Assembly (NCBI RefSeq): GCF_029210385.1
Contig: NZ_JARGDQ010000010.1
Coordinates: 48,226-112,225, forward strand
Source: Desulfurivibrio dismutans
Lineage (GTDB): Bacteria > Desulfobacterota > Desulfobulbia > Desulfobulbales > Desulfurivibrionaceae
Reading direction: 5' to 3'
DNA: 64,000 bases
The notes below the pieces were generated by a model. It did not search any database. It was not told the DNA's origin and saw only the letters and a list, made by a program, of their open reading frames with translations. Made by a program: the position numbers and the translations under genes. Each line of letters begins with the position of its first letter. The stretch's first letter is position 1. Positions 47,654 through 55,052 of the stretch are shown here, piece by piece.

Positions 47654-48586
47654 TCAGTCTTCCTGGATTCCCAACTCCCGCAGTACCCTCAGGTTACCGG
47701 TCCAGTTTTTCTGGACTTTCACCCAGAGCTTCAGCAGCACTTTGGTGCCCAGCATGGCCTCGATCTCCCGCCGGGCCGATTGACCGATCTGTTTCAGCAT
47801 TTGTCCCCGGTTGCCAATGATAATTCCCTTCTGGGAATTTTTCTCCACCAGGATAGTGGCGTCGATGGTGGTCAGCGGGGTGCCCCCCCCCGGTTCTTCC
47901 CGGAAGCGGTCGATCATTACGGCGGTGGAGTAGGGCAGTTCATCCCGGGTGAGCAGCATGATTTTTTCCCGGATAATCTCGCTGCAGATAAAACGTTCGC
48001 TGGCGTCGGTGGGGATGTCTTCGGGGAACAGCCGTGGTCCCTGGGGCAGCAGCTTGCTTAATTCATCAAGCAGGGTCTCCTGACCATCCCCGTCCAGGGC
48101 GGAGAGGGGAATGATGGCGGCAAAGGGATAAACCTCCTGCCAGGCGGCGATGATGGGCAGCAGCTTTGCCTTGTCCACCCGGTCAATCTTGTTGCAGAGC
48201 AGCAGGGTGGGGAGGTTGGCGCGGGCCAGCAGCCGGCCGGCCTGCTGCCGCTGCTCCGGGCGGCTGTCTGCTTCCGGGGAGCTGACGTCGATCATGTAGG
48301 CCACCGCATCTACTTCGTTTAAGGTATTGCGGGCGATCTTGACCATTTCACTGTTGAGGCGGCTGCGAGCCTGGTGCAGGCCGGGGGTGTCCAGGAAGAC
48401 GATCTGGCGCTCCGGCTGGTTGAAGACCCCCAGTACCCGGTTGCGGGTGGTTTGCGGCTTGGGTGAGACGATGGATATCTTCTGGCCCAGCAGGTTGTTG
48501 AGCAGGGTGGATTTACCGGCGTTGGGGGGGCCGACCAGGGCGACAAAGCCGCAGGTGATTTTTTCCGGTGATGAATCGGCAGTCAT
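47654..48586 (-). CDS. era: GTPase Era
   Basis: Ribosome-assembly GTPase acting on the 3' end of 16S rRNA. The 310-aa protein has G1 GPPNAGKST (19-27), the switch with PQTTRN, G3 DTPG, G4 NKID, and a C-terminal KH domain with IIGNRGQMLKQIGQSARREIE. Length is normal. ATG 48586 (MTADSSPEKITCGFVALVG) fits homologues. It appears monocistronic, divergent from the RNB nuclease gene. Confidence 0.95.
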   Translation of the reverse strand: MTADSSPEKITCGFVALVGPPNAGKSTLLNNLLGQKISIVSPKPQTTRNRVLGVFNQPERQIVFLDTPGLHQARSRLNSEMVKIARNTLNEVDAVAYMIDVSSPEADSRPEQRQQAGRLLARANLPTLLLCNKIDRVDKAKLLPIIAAWQEVYPFAAIIPLSALDGDGQETLLDELSKLLPQGPRLFPEDIPTDASERFICSEIIREKIMLLTRDELPYSTAVMIDRFREEPGGGTPLTTIDATILVEKNSQKGIIIGNRGQMLKQIGQSARREIEAMLGTKVLLKLWVKVQKNWTGNLRVLRELGIQED

Positions 48587-48792
48587 AAATTTGTTCCTTT
48601 AACGATTGTTGACCTTAACTTTCCAATCTACCCGCTTTGCTGTTTTTTGTCCCCCTTCTTTGCTGGACGGTTCGGAGGATGGTCAAAATTGGCCGTGTTG
48701 GACGCCGAGCTGTTTTAAGTGACAAGTCCACTGATTCCTGTTAGAGGGAAAGGCTTGTTTTTGTCCCCGTTAACCCGATCATCGGATGGTTT

Positions 48793-50841
48793 ATGGTTTA
48801 TCCTGGAAATATCGTTGAGTATGTCGAGCAAGGTAAATTTATCTGCGGCGTGGTGGTGGAAGTGGCCGCCAACCGTTTGCGTGTTTTCAATCAGAATGGT
48901 CGTGAACTGAACCTGCCCCGGGCCCGGGTGGTGCACTGTTCCGGGTACCCGTTGCCCGCCGGCCTGTCCCGGGATGAGCAGCGCCATCGGTTACAGGAGG
49001 TTGACCGGCAGCGGCGGGAGTTGACCGACCAAATCGAAATCGAAACGGTCTGGGAGTTGGCGGCGGCCGAGGCGGATCAGTTTTTCACCCCCCTTTTCCT
49101 GGCCCAACTCAACTTCGGCGGCGAGGCCGATGATGACCAGGTGGCGGCCTTCCTGCGGGCGGTGTTTATCGACCGGCTTTATTTTAAATACAAGGATGGC
49201 CAGGTGATGGCCCATCCAGCCGAAGTGGTGGAGCAATTGCGGGCCCGCCTGGAGCGGGATCGACAGCGGGAAGCCCTGCTGGCCGACGGTGCCCGCCGCC
49301 TGCAGGCTCTGTTTGCCGCCGACGTGAGCCAGGTTGAGCCGCCGGCCGCCATCCGTGGCGATGGTGAAACGGTGGCCACCGATGAAGTTGCCTGGCCGGA
49401 ACGCCAGCGTTGTCTTGATCTGTTGCAGGACTACTACCTGCTGGCCAATGACGCCGAAGAAAGCGAACTGGCCCGGGAGCTGCTCAAGCGTTCGGGCCTG
49501 ACCCGGCCCCACGATATTTATCATCTGCTGGTGGCGGTCGGCATCTGGCAGGCCGATGAAAATATCCCCCTGTTGCGGGCCGGGGTGCCGGTGTTTTTCA
49601 GCGAGGAAGAAATGGCGGCGGCGGAAGCTTGCCGTGAGCCTGACACCGACACCCTGCTGGCCCAGGGACGCCACGATCTGCGCCATTTGCCGGTGCTGAC
49701 CATCGACGGCAAATCCACCCGTGATCTCGATGACGCTCTGCACCTGGAACGCCAGGGGGAAAACTTCGTGGTGGGCATCCATATCGCCGACGTGGCCCAT
49801 TACGTCAAACCCGGCTCACTGCTGTTCAAAACGTCGATGGAGCGAGTTACCTCGCTTTATTTTCCCGAAGGCCAGGTGCCCATGTTGCCGCCCCGGCTGT
49901 CGGAAGATCTGTGCAGCCTGGTGGCCGGCCGGGATCGTCCGGCCATGAGTTTTATGGTCACCCTGACCCCGGATGGTGACATTGTCTCTTCCCGGATTGT
50001 AGCCAGCGTGGTTCGGGTGGCCCGCCGGCTGAACTACGAAGAGGTGGATGAACTGCTGCCCAGCGATGGTGACCTGCAGGATCTGCTGGCTTTAAGCCGG
50101 GCCCTGCGCCGCCGCCGTATTGAGGCCGGCGCTTTGTTGCTGCCCATCCCCGATGTCAATATACGCCTGGATGATGCCGGCAACCCCGAGGTCAGTTTGG
50201 AAGATGTGGATATTCCGGCCCGCCTGCTGGTCTCGGAGATGATGGTGCTGGCCAACATGTTGGCGGCGGAGTACGTGGCTCAGCAGCAGGTACCCGGCCT
50301 GTTCCGCAGTCAGGATGACCCGCATCAGCGGCTGGTGCATGGATACGAGGAGGATATCTTCACCATTTGGCGTCAGCGCAAACAACTAAAGCCCGGCCAG
50401 CTGCTGACCCGGCCGGAACGCCACAGCGGGGTTGGGGCGGCCAGTTACACCACCATCACCTCACCCATTCGGCGCCTGCTGGATCTGGCCATGCAGCATC
50501 AGGTGCATGGGCTGGTTGCCCGGCAGGGAGCGGTTTTTGCTGAACCGGACATGCTGGATCTGGTGGCCGCCATCAACACCACCCAGGGACGGCTGAATCA
50601 GGTCAAGCGAGAGCGCCAGCGTTACTGGCTACTGAAATACTTGCAAGGCAAAGTCGGTCAGCGGGTGGATGTTCTGGTGGTGGCTCGGGGTCCAAGGCGG
50701 GTAACGGTGGTACTAACCGACTGTCTGCTGGAAGGCGATCTCCCTCCCGGTCGGGGACTGAGCATCGAGGCGGGAGACGTGATTGCGGTCAAGATCGCCA
50801 AAGCCGATCCCCTGGACGGTATCCTGCGCCTGGAATGGTAA
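48793..50841 (+). CDS. RNB-domain exoribonuclease (RNase II/R family)
   Basis: 3'-5' exoribonuclease. The RNB catalytic domain (about 290-600) has LTIDGKSTRDLDDALHL with the metal-binding aspartates, HIADVAHYV and TSPIRRLLDLAMQHQV. The 682-aa protein begins MVYPGNIVEYVEQGKFICGVV, a short beta-barrel-like domain rather than the tandem cold-shock domains of RNase R; a long helical segment (70-280) follows. The C-terminus has an S1-like fold (VGQRVDVLVVARGPRRVTVVL). This layout recalls the shorter RNase II-like branch seen in cyanobacteria and plastids. No strong SD. The stop directly abuts a palindromic element. Confidence 0.88.
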   Translation: MVYPGNIVEYVEQGKFICGVVVEVAANRLRVFNQNGRELNLPRARVVHCSGYPLPAGLSRDEQRHRLQEVDRQRRELTDQIEIETVWELAAAEADQFFTPLFLAQLNFGGEADDDQVAAFLRAVFIDRLYFKYKDGQVMAHPAEVVEQLRARLERDRQREALLADGARRLQALFAADVSQVEPPAAIRGDGETVATDEVAWPERQRCLDLLQDYYLLANDAEESELARELLKRSGLTRPHDIYHLLVAVGIWQADENIPLLRAGVPVFFSEEEMAAAEACREPDTDTLLAQGRHDLRHLPVLTIDGKSTRDLDDALHLERQGENFVVGIHIADVAHYVKPGSLLFKTSMERVTSLYFPEGQVPMLPPRLSEDLCSLVAGRDRPAMSFMVTLTPDGDIVSSRIVASVVRVARRLNYEEVDELLPSDGDLQDLLALSRALRRRRIEAGALLLPIPDVNIRLDDAGNPEVSLEDVDIPARLLVSEMMVLANMLAAEYVAQQQVPGLFRSQDDPHQRLVHGYEEDIFTIWRQRKQLKPGQLLTRPERHSGVGAASYTTITSPIRRLLDLAMQHQVHGLVARQGAVFAEPDMLDLVAAINTTQGRLNQVKRERQRYWLLKYLQGKVGQRVDVLVVARGPRRVTVVLTDCLLEGDLPPGRGLSIEAGDVIAVKIAKADPLDGILRLEW

Positions 50842-50948
50842 GTAAACGGACAGCAGCACCGCATCTTGCGACGATCGACCCGGCTTGCGTACTGATGTAC
50901 GCGGCGCCGGTTCGCTTGCCGCAACCGGCGGCACTGCTGTCCGTTTAC
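50842..50948. repeat. Stop-codon palindromic element, full-length copy (after RNB gene)
   Basis: A 107-bp inverted repeat directly after the nuclease TAA. The arms are GTAAACGGACAGCAG and CTGCTGTCCGTTTAC; GGA/TCC here replaces the GTG/CAC or ATC/GAT of other copies. The core is shared (CACCGCATCTTGCGACGATC, GTACGCGGCGCCGG, GGCGGCACTGCTG). Confidence 0.87.
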
Positions 50949-51014
50949 TTGTGGTAACGGGCTGATTTAATAAGAAAAAAGGCGTAGACGGCAGAGGCAG
51001 GGCTGGCAACAAAC

Positions 51015-51126
51015 AAAAAACGCGGCGCAGTGCCGTCGCAAGCGGCAAGCAGCCCGGCGCCGCGTACATCAGGTACGCAAAGCTGGGCTGATCGCCGCTT
51101 GCGGCGGTGCTGCGCCGCGTTTTTTT
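51015..51126. repeat. Stop-codon palindromic element in a terminator (inverted copy, after pyrE operon)
   Basis: A 112-bp inverted repeat with outer arms AAAAAACGCGGCGCAG and CTGCGCCGCGTTTTTT, a terminator-like stem with A and T tracts on both sides, enclosing the family core in the opposite orientation. It ends at the TAA of the zinc ribbon gene on the minus strand and lies only 66 bp from the copy at 50842. It probably terminates both convergent units. Confidence 0.85.
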
Positions 51127-51325
51127 AGTCGTAGATGATGCTGTTCCAGCGCTCCAGAATTGCCTCGGTCTGCGCATCGAGGCGGTGGGCCACTTCGTGG
51201 ATCTGAAACTGCCGATGGCATTGCCCGCATTCCATGCGCACCCGGCCGCAGGAGCGCATGATGGTCAGCTGGCCGTCGTCGCACTGGGGGCAGATCATGG
51301 TGGTGGTGGTACCGGAGGTAAACAT
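51125..51325 (-). CDS. Small zinc ribbon protein coupled to pyrE
   Basis: A 66-aa protein with CPQC and CGQC pairs (plus one lone Cys between) that probably form a single zinc ribbon, followed by a helical tail (HEVAHRLDAQTEAILERWNSIIYD). I know no characterised homologue. ATG 51325 lies just past the pyrE TGA (one base between), with AGGA six bases upstream inside pyrE. A second ATG at 51298 is possible. The TAA shares bases with the T run of the palindromic terminator. Confidence 0.7.
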   Translation of the reverse strand: MFTSGTTTTMICPQCDDGQLTIMRSCGRVRMECGQCHRQFQIHEVAHRLDAQTEAILERWNSIIYD

Positions 51326-51326
51326 C

Positions 51327-51881
51327 TCAGTCCTGCAGCAGGGTTTGGCGGGTGAAGATAGCCTGCAGCTGGTGGCCCTTGTCGGCCAGGGCCTCGGCGC
51401 CGCCTTCCTCGCGATCGACAATGGTGGCCACCAGGCCGACTTTGTAGCCTTGTGCTTCCACCCGGTCGATGACTTTCAGCAGGGTGCCGCCGGTGGTGAC
51501 CACGTCTTCCACCAGGGCCACCACCGCTCCTGGCGGCAGGTTGCTTTCTCCTTCCAGGTAGGCCTCGGTACCGTGCTGTTTGGATTCCTTGCGGACAATG
51601 AAGGCCGGAATTGGCGCCTTATCAAGCCAGCTCACCAGGGAAACCGCAGTGACAATGGGGTCGGCACCCAGGGTCATGCCGCCCACCGCCTGGATCTTTT
51701 CCGGGTTTTTGCTGATCATCTCAAATAGCAGCTTGCCGCAAAGATATCCCCCTTCGGCGTCCAAGGTGGTCTGCTTGCCGTCGATGTAGAAATCCGATTC
51801 CTTTCCCGATGATAATTTAAAAGTGCCCTGACGGTATGATTTTTCTCGGATAATCTGCTGCAGGCGCTGACGATCATTCAT
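51327..51881 (-). CDS. pyrE: Orotate phosphoribosyltransferase
   Basis: Makes orotidine 5'-phosphate from orotate and PRPP in pyrimidine synthesis. The 184-aa protein has the PRPP loop VVALVEDVVTTGGTLLKVID (about 111-130), the N-terminal FKLSSGKESDFYIDGKQ and the central GGMTLGADPI. Length is standard for bacterial PyrE type. ATG 51881 starts MNDRQRLQQII. It lies 41 bp downstream of the HD-GYP gene and is followed at once by the small zinc ribbon gene. Confidence 0.95.
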   Translation of the reverse strand: MNDRQRLQQIIREKSYRQGTFKLSSGKESDFYIDGKQTTLDAEGGYLCGKLLFEMISKNPEKIQAVGGMTLGADPIVTAVSLVSWLDKAPIPAFIVRKESKQHGTEAYLEGESNLPPGAVVALVEDVVTTGGTLLKVIDRVEAQGYKVGLVATIVDREEGGAEALADKGHQLQAIFTRQTLLQD

Positions 51882-51922
51882 GCTGGTCCGTCCTTGAAAT
51901 AGCTGGGTTTAATGTGCAACCG

Positions 51923-53377
51923 TTAGGTTATACTGCTGCTGCCGGTTGGCGGCGTTGTCACAAATTCGGTCAGTTCCTTTAAAAACTGGTTGAGGTTCTG
52001 CAGGGCATCGAATTTGAGGGTGGCGCTGACCTCGCCGAATTCGCTGCCCGGCATCTTGTCTTGTATGGCCTGGAGCAGGGCCAGCACCACATTGCGGTCA
52101 AACTGTTTGTCCACATCGCTGCAGAGAATCTTGAGGGCGGTCTCCACCGGCATGGCGTCGCGGTAGGGCCGTTTGGAGGTCAGGGCGTCGAAGACATCGG
52201 CTACCGCGATGATTCGGCCGAACAGTGAGATCTCCGGCCCGCTCAGGCCCATGGGGTAACCGGTGCCGTCCAGGCGTTCATGGTGCTGAATGGCACCCTG
52301 GATAATGTTGTTGGCCAAATGGATGGGCTGCAGGATTTTATCGGTGAAAACCGGATGCTGTTGAATATGGTAAAATTCTTCGCTGGTAAGCTTGCCCGGC
52401 TTGCCTAAAATTGATTCGGAAATCCCGATCTTGCCCAGGTCGTGCATGTAAGCCGCGATTTCCAGGTCGCTGAGCTCTTTGCTTGGCAGGGCAAGCTGTT
52501 GCCCAATAGTCACGGCATATTTGGCCACTCGGAAAGAGTGGCCGTGGGTGTATTCGTCCTTGGCGTCGATGGCGGCGGCCAACGCCTTGACCGTGTTGAG
52601 GTAGAGATCCTGCAGACTGTCGTAAAGGCGCAGGGTTTCAAAAGTGGGGGAAATGATGTTTTCGATTATACCGACAAACTTCTTCTCGTATGCGGTGAAC
52701 GGTCGTTGGTCGGCGGGCCGGAGGAAAAACATCTGGCCACTGATGCGCCCGTCTTTTTCCCTGATGGGTAGGTAGAGCATGGACTTGCCGTTGGCCAGGG
52801 AGCAGATGATGGGCTGTTCAATATTCCGAGGCTTGCGCAGACAGTCGCATTCCTGCAGTTGTCTCTCTTCCGCCAGGGTGATGTTGAGCCGCACTTCCAC
52901 TTCATCATCCCATCGGCCCCGGGTATGGATCAGGGCCTGGTCGGCGTTGATGGCCGTTGAGATTTCCTGCAGAATAATCTGGTAACACTCCTCCAGATCC
53001 TCAACCCCGATGATTTTTCGGGCCACCTTGCTGAGGAAGTTGAGTTGGCTGGAAAGAGCCAGCATTTCCTCGGAGGTTTCACGTAACTCCTCTTCCCGTG
53101 CCAGTTGGCTGTTGATGGCGGCCAGGCAGTAAGAGATGTGTGGTTCGCTGGCGGTCAGGGCCGCCTGGTCGGCGGCAGTGCAGGTTAAACCGCCGATGTT
53201 TTGCGGGTAATTAAAAGTGTAAGAACGGGTGGCCTGGCCGCCTGGCAGGCCTTGGGAGAGCACGGTTTGGCCATGGCTGTCCTGAACTGTTACTGCCAGG
53301 TTGAGTACGTCGCTGAGATATTGCAATGACAGGTTAAGAAACTCCGTGTCAAAAAGGTGGTCAAAAATGGAACTCAT
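51923..53377 (-). CDS. HD-GYP phosphodiesterase with GAF-like sensor
   Basis: Likely degrades cyclic di-GMP. The 484-aa protein has an N-terminal domain that may bind a ligand (about 1-110; TCTAADQAALTASEPHI), a GAF-like domain (about 120-260, with CDCLRKPRNI containing a Cys pair), and an HD-GYP domain with GHSFRVAKYA, HDLGKIGISESILGKPG (about 312) and HHERLDGTGYP (about 363). All core metal and GYP residues are present, so it should be active. Four-base overlap with the receiver gene upstream suggests the two work together in regulating motility or attachment. Confidence 0.9.
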   Translation of the reverse strand: MSSIFDHLFDTEFLNLSLQYLSDVLNLAVTVQDSHGQTVLSQGLPGGQATRSYTFNYPQNIGGLTCTAADQAALTASEPHISYCLAAINSQLAREEELRETSEEMLALSSQLNFLSKVARKIIGVEDLEECYQIILQEISTAINADQALIHTRGRWDDEVEVRLNITLAEERQLQECDCLRKPRNIEQPIICSLANGKSMLYLPIREKDGRISGQMFFLRPADQRPFTAYEKKFVGIIENIISPTFETLRLYDSLQDLYLNTVKALAAAIDAKDEYTHGHSFRVAKYAVTIGQQLALPSKELSDLEIAAYMHDLGKIGISESILGKPGKLTSEEFYHIQQHPVFTDKILQPIHLANNIIQGAIQHHERLDGTGYPMGLSGPEISLFGRIIAVADVFDALTSKRPYRDAMPVETALKILCSDVDKQFDRNVVLALLQAIQDKMPGSEFGEVSATLKFDALQNLNQFLKELTEFVTTPPTGSSSIT

Positions 53378-53757
53378 GGGGTCGCCGCATCGGGATTGAG
53401 AATTTTGTTGATGGCTGTCCCCAGTTCTTCCTTGCAGATGGGTTTGTTGAGAAAGCCGTTGCCGCCAACCTCTTGCGCCTCGCGAATGTTTTCCTCACTG
53501 CCCAGGGAAGTAAAGAAGATCACCGGAATCGCGGTGGTTCGGTGGTCGGCTTTGAGCCGGCGGGTGGCTTCAATGCCGTCCAGTACCGGCATTTCAATGT
53601 CCATGATGATCATATCCGGGTCGGCGGCCAGGGCGGTTTCTACACCAACCTGGCCATTTTCCGCCGCGATCGCCCGGTGCCCCAACTGCTGCACCAGCTG
53701 GCTGACAATACGCCTGATCATGGCGGAATCGTCTACAATCAAGATGGTTTTGCTCAT
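53374..53757 (-). CDS. Single-domain response regulator (CheY-like)
   Basis: A 127-aa receiver without an output domain. The acidic pocket is DD (9-10), the phospho-acceptor is D53 in MIIMDIEMPVLDG, and the conserved Lys lies in NKPICKEE, with the switch Thr/Ser in FFTSLG. ATG 53757 begins MSKTILIVDDSAM, the family start; the frame to its left has no similarity. GGGAG lies about 11 bases upstream. Overlaps the HD-GYP gene by 4 bp. Confidence 0.92.
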   Translation of the reverse strand: MSKTILIVDDSAMIRRIVSQLVQQLGHRAIAAENGQVGVETALAADPDMIIMDIEMPVLDGIEATRRLKADHRTTAIPVIFFTSLGSEENIREAQEVGGNGFLNKPICKEELGTAINKILNPDAATP

Positions 53758-53929
53758 GAAAACCGCAGCTCCCTGCTCATGATGATAAAACTCGACGCCC
53801 CGGGACCAAGGGGTAAACCTCAAAAGGAGAGGCGGATGCGAGGAGGGCAGCCACCAAGACACCGGCTGCCACGATGATCTCGGCTTTCTGCCTTATCGGC
53901 CGTGCAGTATAACCTTAAAGCGGGCTGCA

Positions 53930-53960
53930 GGCAAAAAAAACTTGCCCTTTTGGCAGGGAC
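53930..53960 (-). terminator. Weak terminator after the DUF4438-like gene
   Basis: On the minus strand a short TGCC/GGCA stem with an A-rich loop precedes eight T. The stem is only 4-5 bp. Confidence 0.4.
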
Positions 53961-53966
53961 GGTGGC

Positions 53967-54848
53967 TTAAAGTTTTGGCAGGTAATGGGCCAAGTTGGCT
54001 TTATCATCGATTACCGGCTCAATTTCACCGCCCCCGGCGGCCATGACCACCATCACCCCGGGGCCATGACCGGCCAGTACGCAATCGGAATGGACGATGA
54101 TGCCGATGACCACGCCGCCGCTGCGGTAGATGCGACCATAAGAGGCATCGGCGTCGATAATGGCCACCAGGTCCCCCAGGCGCAGATCCTTTAATTGATA
54201 TTTTTCCACCGTGGGGCGGTCAAAGAGCTGGATATCATAATCGCCACTGTTGCTGTGGGGGGAACCGATGCCTGAACCCATGATCGCCGCCGGTACGCGA
54301 TGGGTCACAGGTACCAGAAGCTTGCCGTTTTTCCCCTTTTTTAGGGGCAGTTTGGCCAGCAGGTCAGGGTCGAGGTTAATGATTTTTATACCCGGAAAGT
54401 CAATCAGCCGCAGTCCGCAACCAAAAGCCTTGATCTGAATTTTATCGCCGATTACCAGTTTTTCCAGCACCTCGGGCGGGAAATCAAGCAAGACATGTTC
54501 AATCCCCCCGTGTTTGCCGGTAACCCGGCCTTTTTCGCCCTTGGCCTCGCCGCTTACCACCGTGGCCGGGTTACCGGCGCAGGAGTACAGGTTGAGGGCC
54601 CGGTTGGGGCCGGGCTGGCCCTGAAACTGGGTGAAGTTGCTGATGGAAACCCCGGGTTCGACATGGTCGGCAAACAGCCCGCAGGCCCGGTCGCCGATGC
54701 GCAGATTATAAGTAATACCCCCGACTCCAGGGTAGATGTCGGAGTGGCCTTCAGGGTTGATCCGGTAGGGGTTGATGCCGCCCAGCGGTGAGGTGATCTC
54801 GCCGATCACTGACTGACACACCAGTTGCTCCCGGTTGGTTTTCAGCAT
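53967..54848 (-). CDS. DUF4438-like protein of unknown function
   Basis: A 293-aa protein I recall as DUF4438 (a family with a Thermotoga structure); the function is not established. It is Gly-rich and beta-dominated, starting MLKTNREQLVCQSVIGEI. Noticeable segments are PGVGGITYNLRIGD, NLYSCAGNPATVVSG, KHGGIEHVLLDF, GSGIGSPHSNSGDYDIQLFD and HGPGVMVVMAAGGGEIEPV. No signal peptide or membrane helix. Codon usage and composition look like the neighbours. It lies between the receiver gene and the hairpin array next to ychF. Confidence 0.7.
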   Translation of the reverse strand: MLKTNREQLVCQSVIGEITSPLGGINPYRINPEGHSDIYPGVGGITYNLRIGDRACGLFADHVEPGVSISNFTQFQGQPGPNRALNLYSCAGNPATVVSGEAKGEKGRVTGKHGGIEHVLLDFPPEVLEKLVIGDKIQIKAFGCGLRLIDFPGIKIINLDPDLLAKLPLKKGKNGKLLVPVTHRVPAAIMGSGIGSPHSNSGDYDIQLFDRPTVEKYQLKDLRLGDLVAIIDADASYGRIYRSGGVVIGIIVHSDCVLAGHGPGVMVVMAAGGGEIEPVIDDKANLAHYLPKL

Positions 54849-54896
54849 GGTTTGCTCCCGGTCATGGTTATTGTTTTTGGGGTTTAAAAAGGCGGG

Positions 54897-55046
54897 GCTA
54901 ACAGCCCGTTGAAAAACGGGCTGTTAGCGGCCCATGGATGGGCCGCCGAATTAATTGGCACTGAAAGTGGCAATTAATTCGTGAGGTTGGCCAAAGCCAT
55001 CTTTGGCCAACCGTTAGATAAAAAAGCCAGGGATGGCTTTTTTATC
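54897..55046. repeat. Array of five contiguous hairpins downstream of ychF
   Basis: In order: (1) 54897-54928, 14-bp stem GCTAACAGCCCGTT with GAAA loop; (2) 54927-54946, GCGGCCCA/TGGGCCGC with TGGA loop; (3) 54947-54981, CGAATTAATTG stem, one mismatch inside; (4) 54985-55012, GGTTGGCCAAAG with CCAT loop; (5) 55017-55046, 13-bp stem GATAAAAAAGCCA with GGGA loop and a T-rich arm that could terminate ychF. Almost no bases lie between them, and the stem sequences are unrelated to each other. Confidence 0.92.
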
Positions 55047-55052
55047 AGACTG

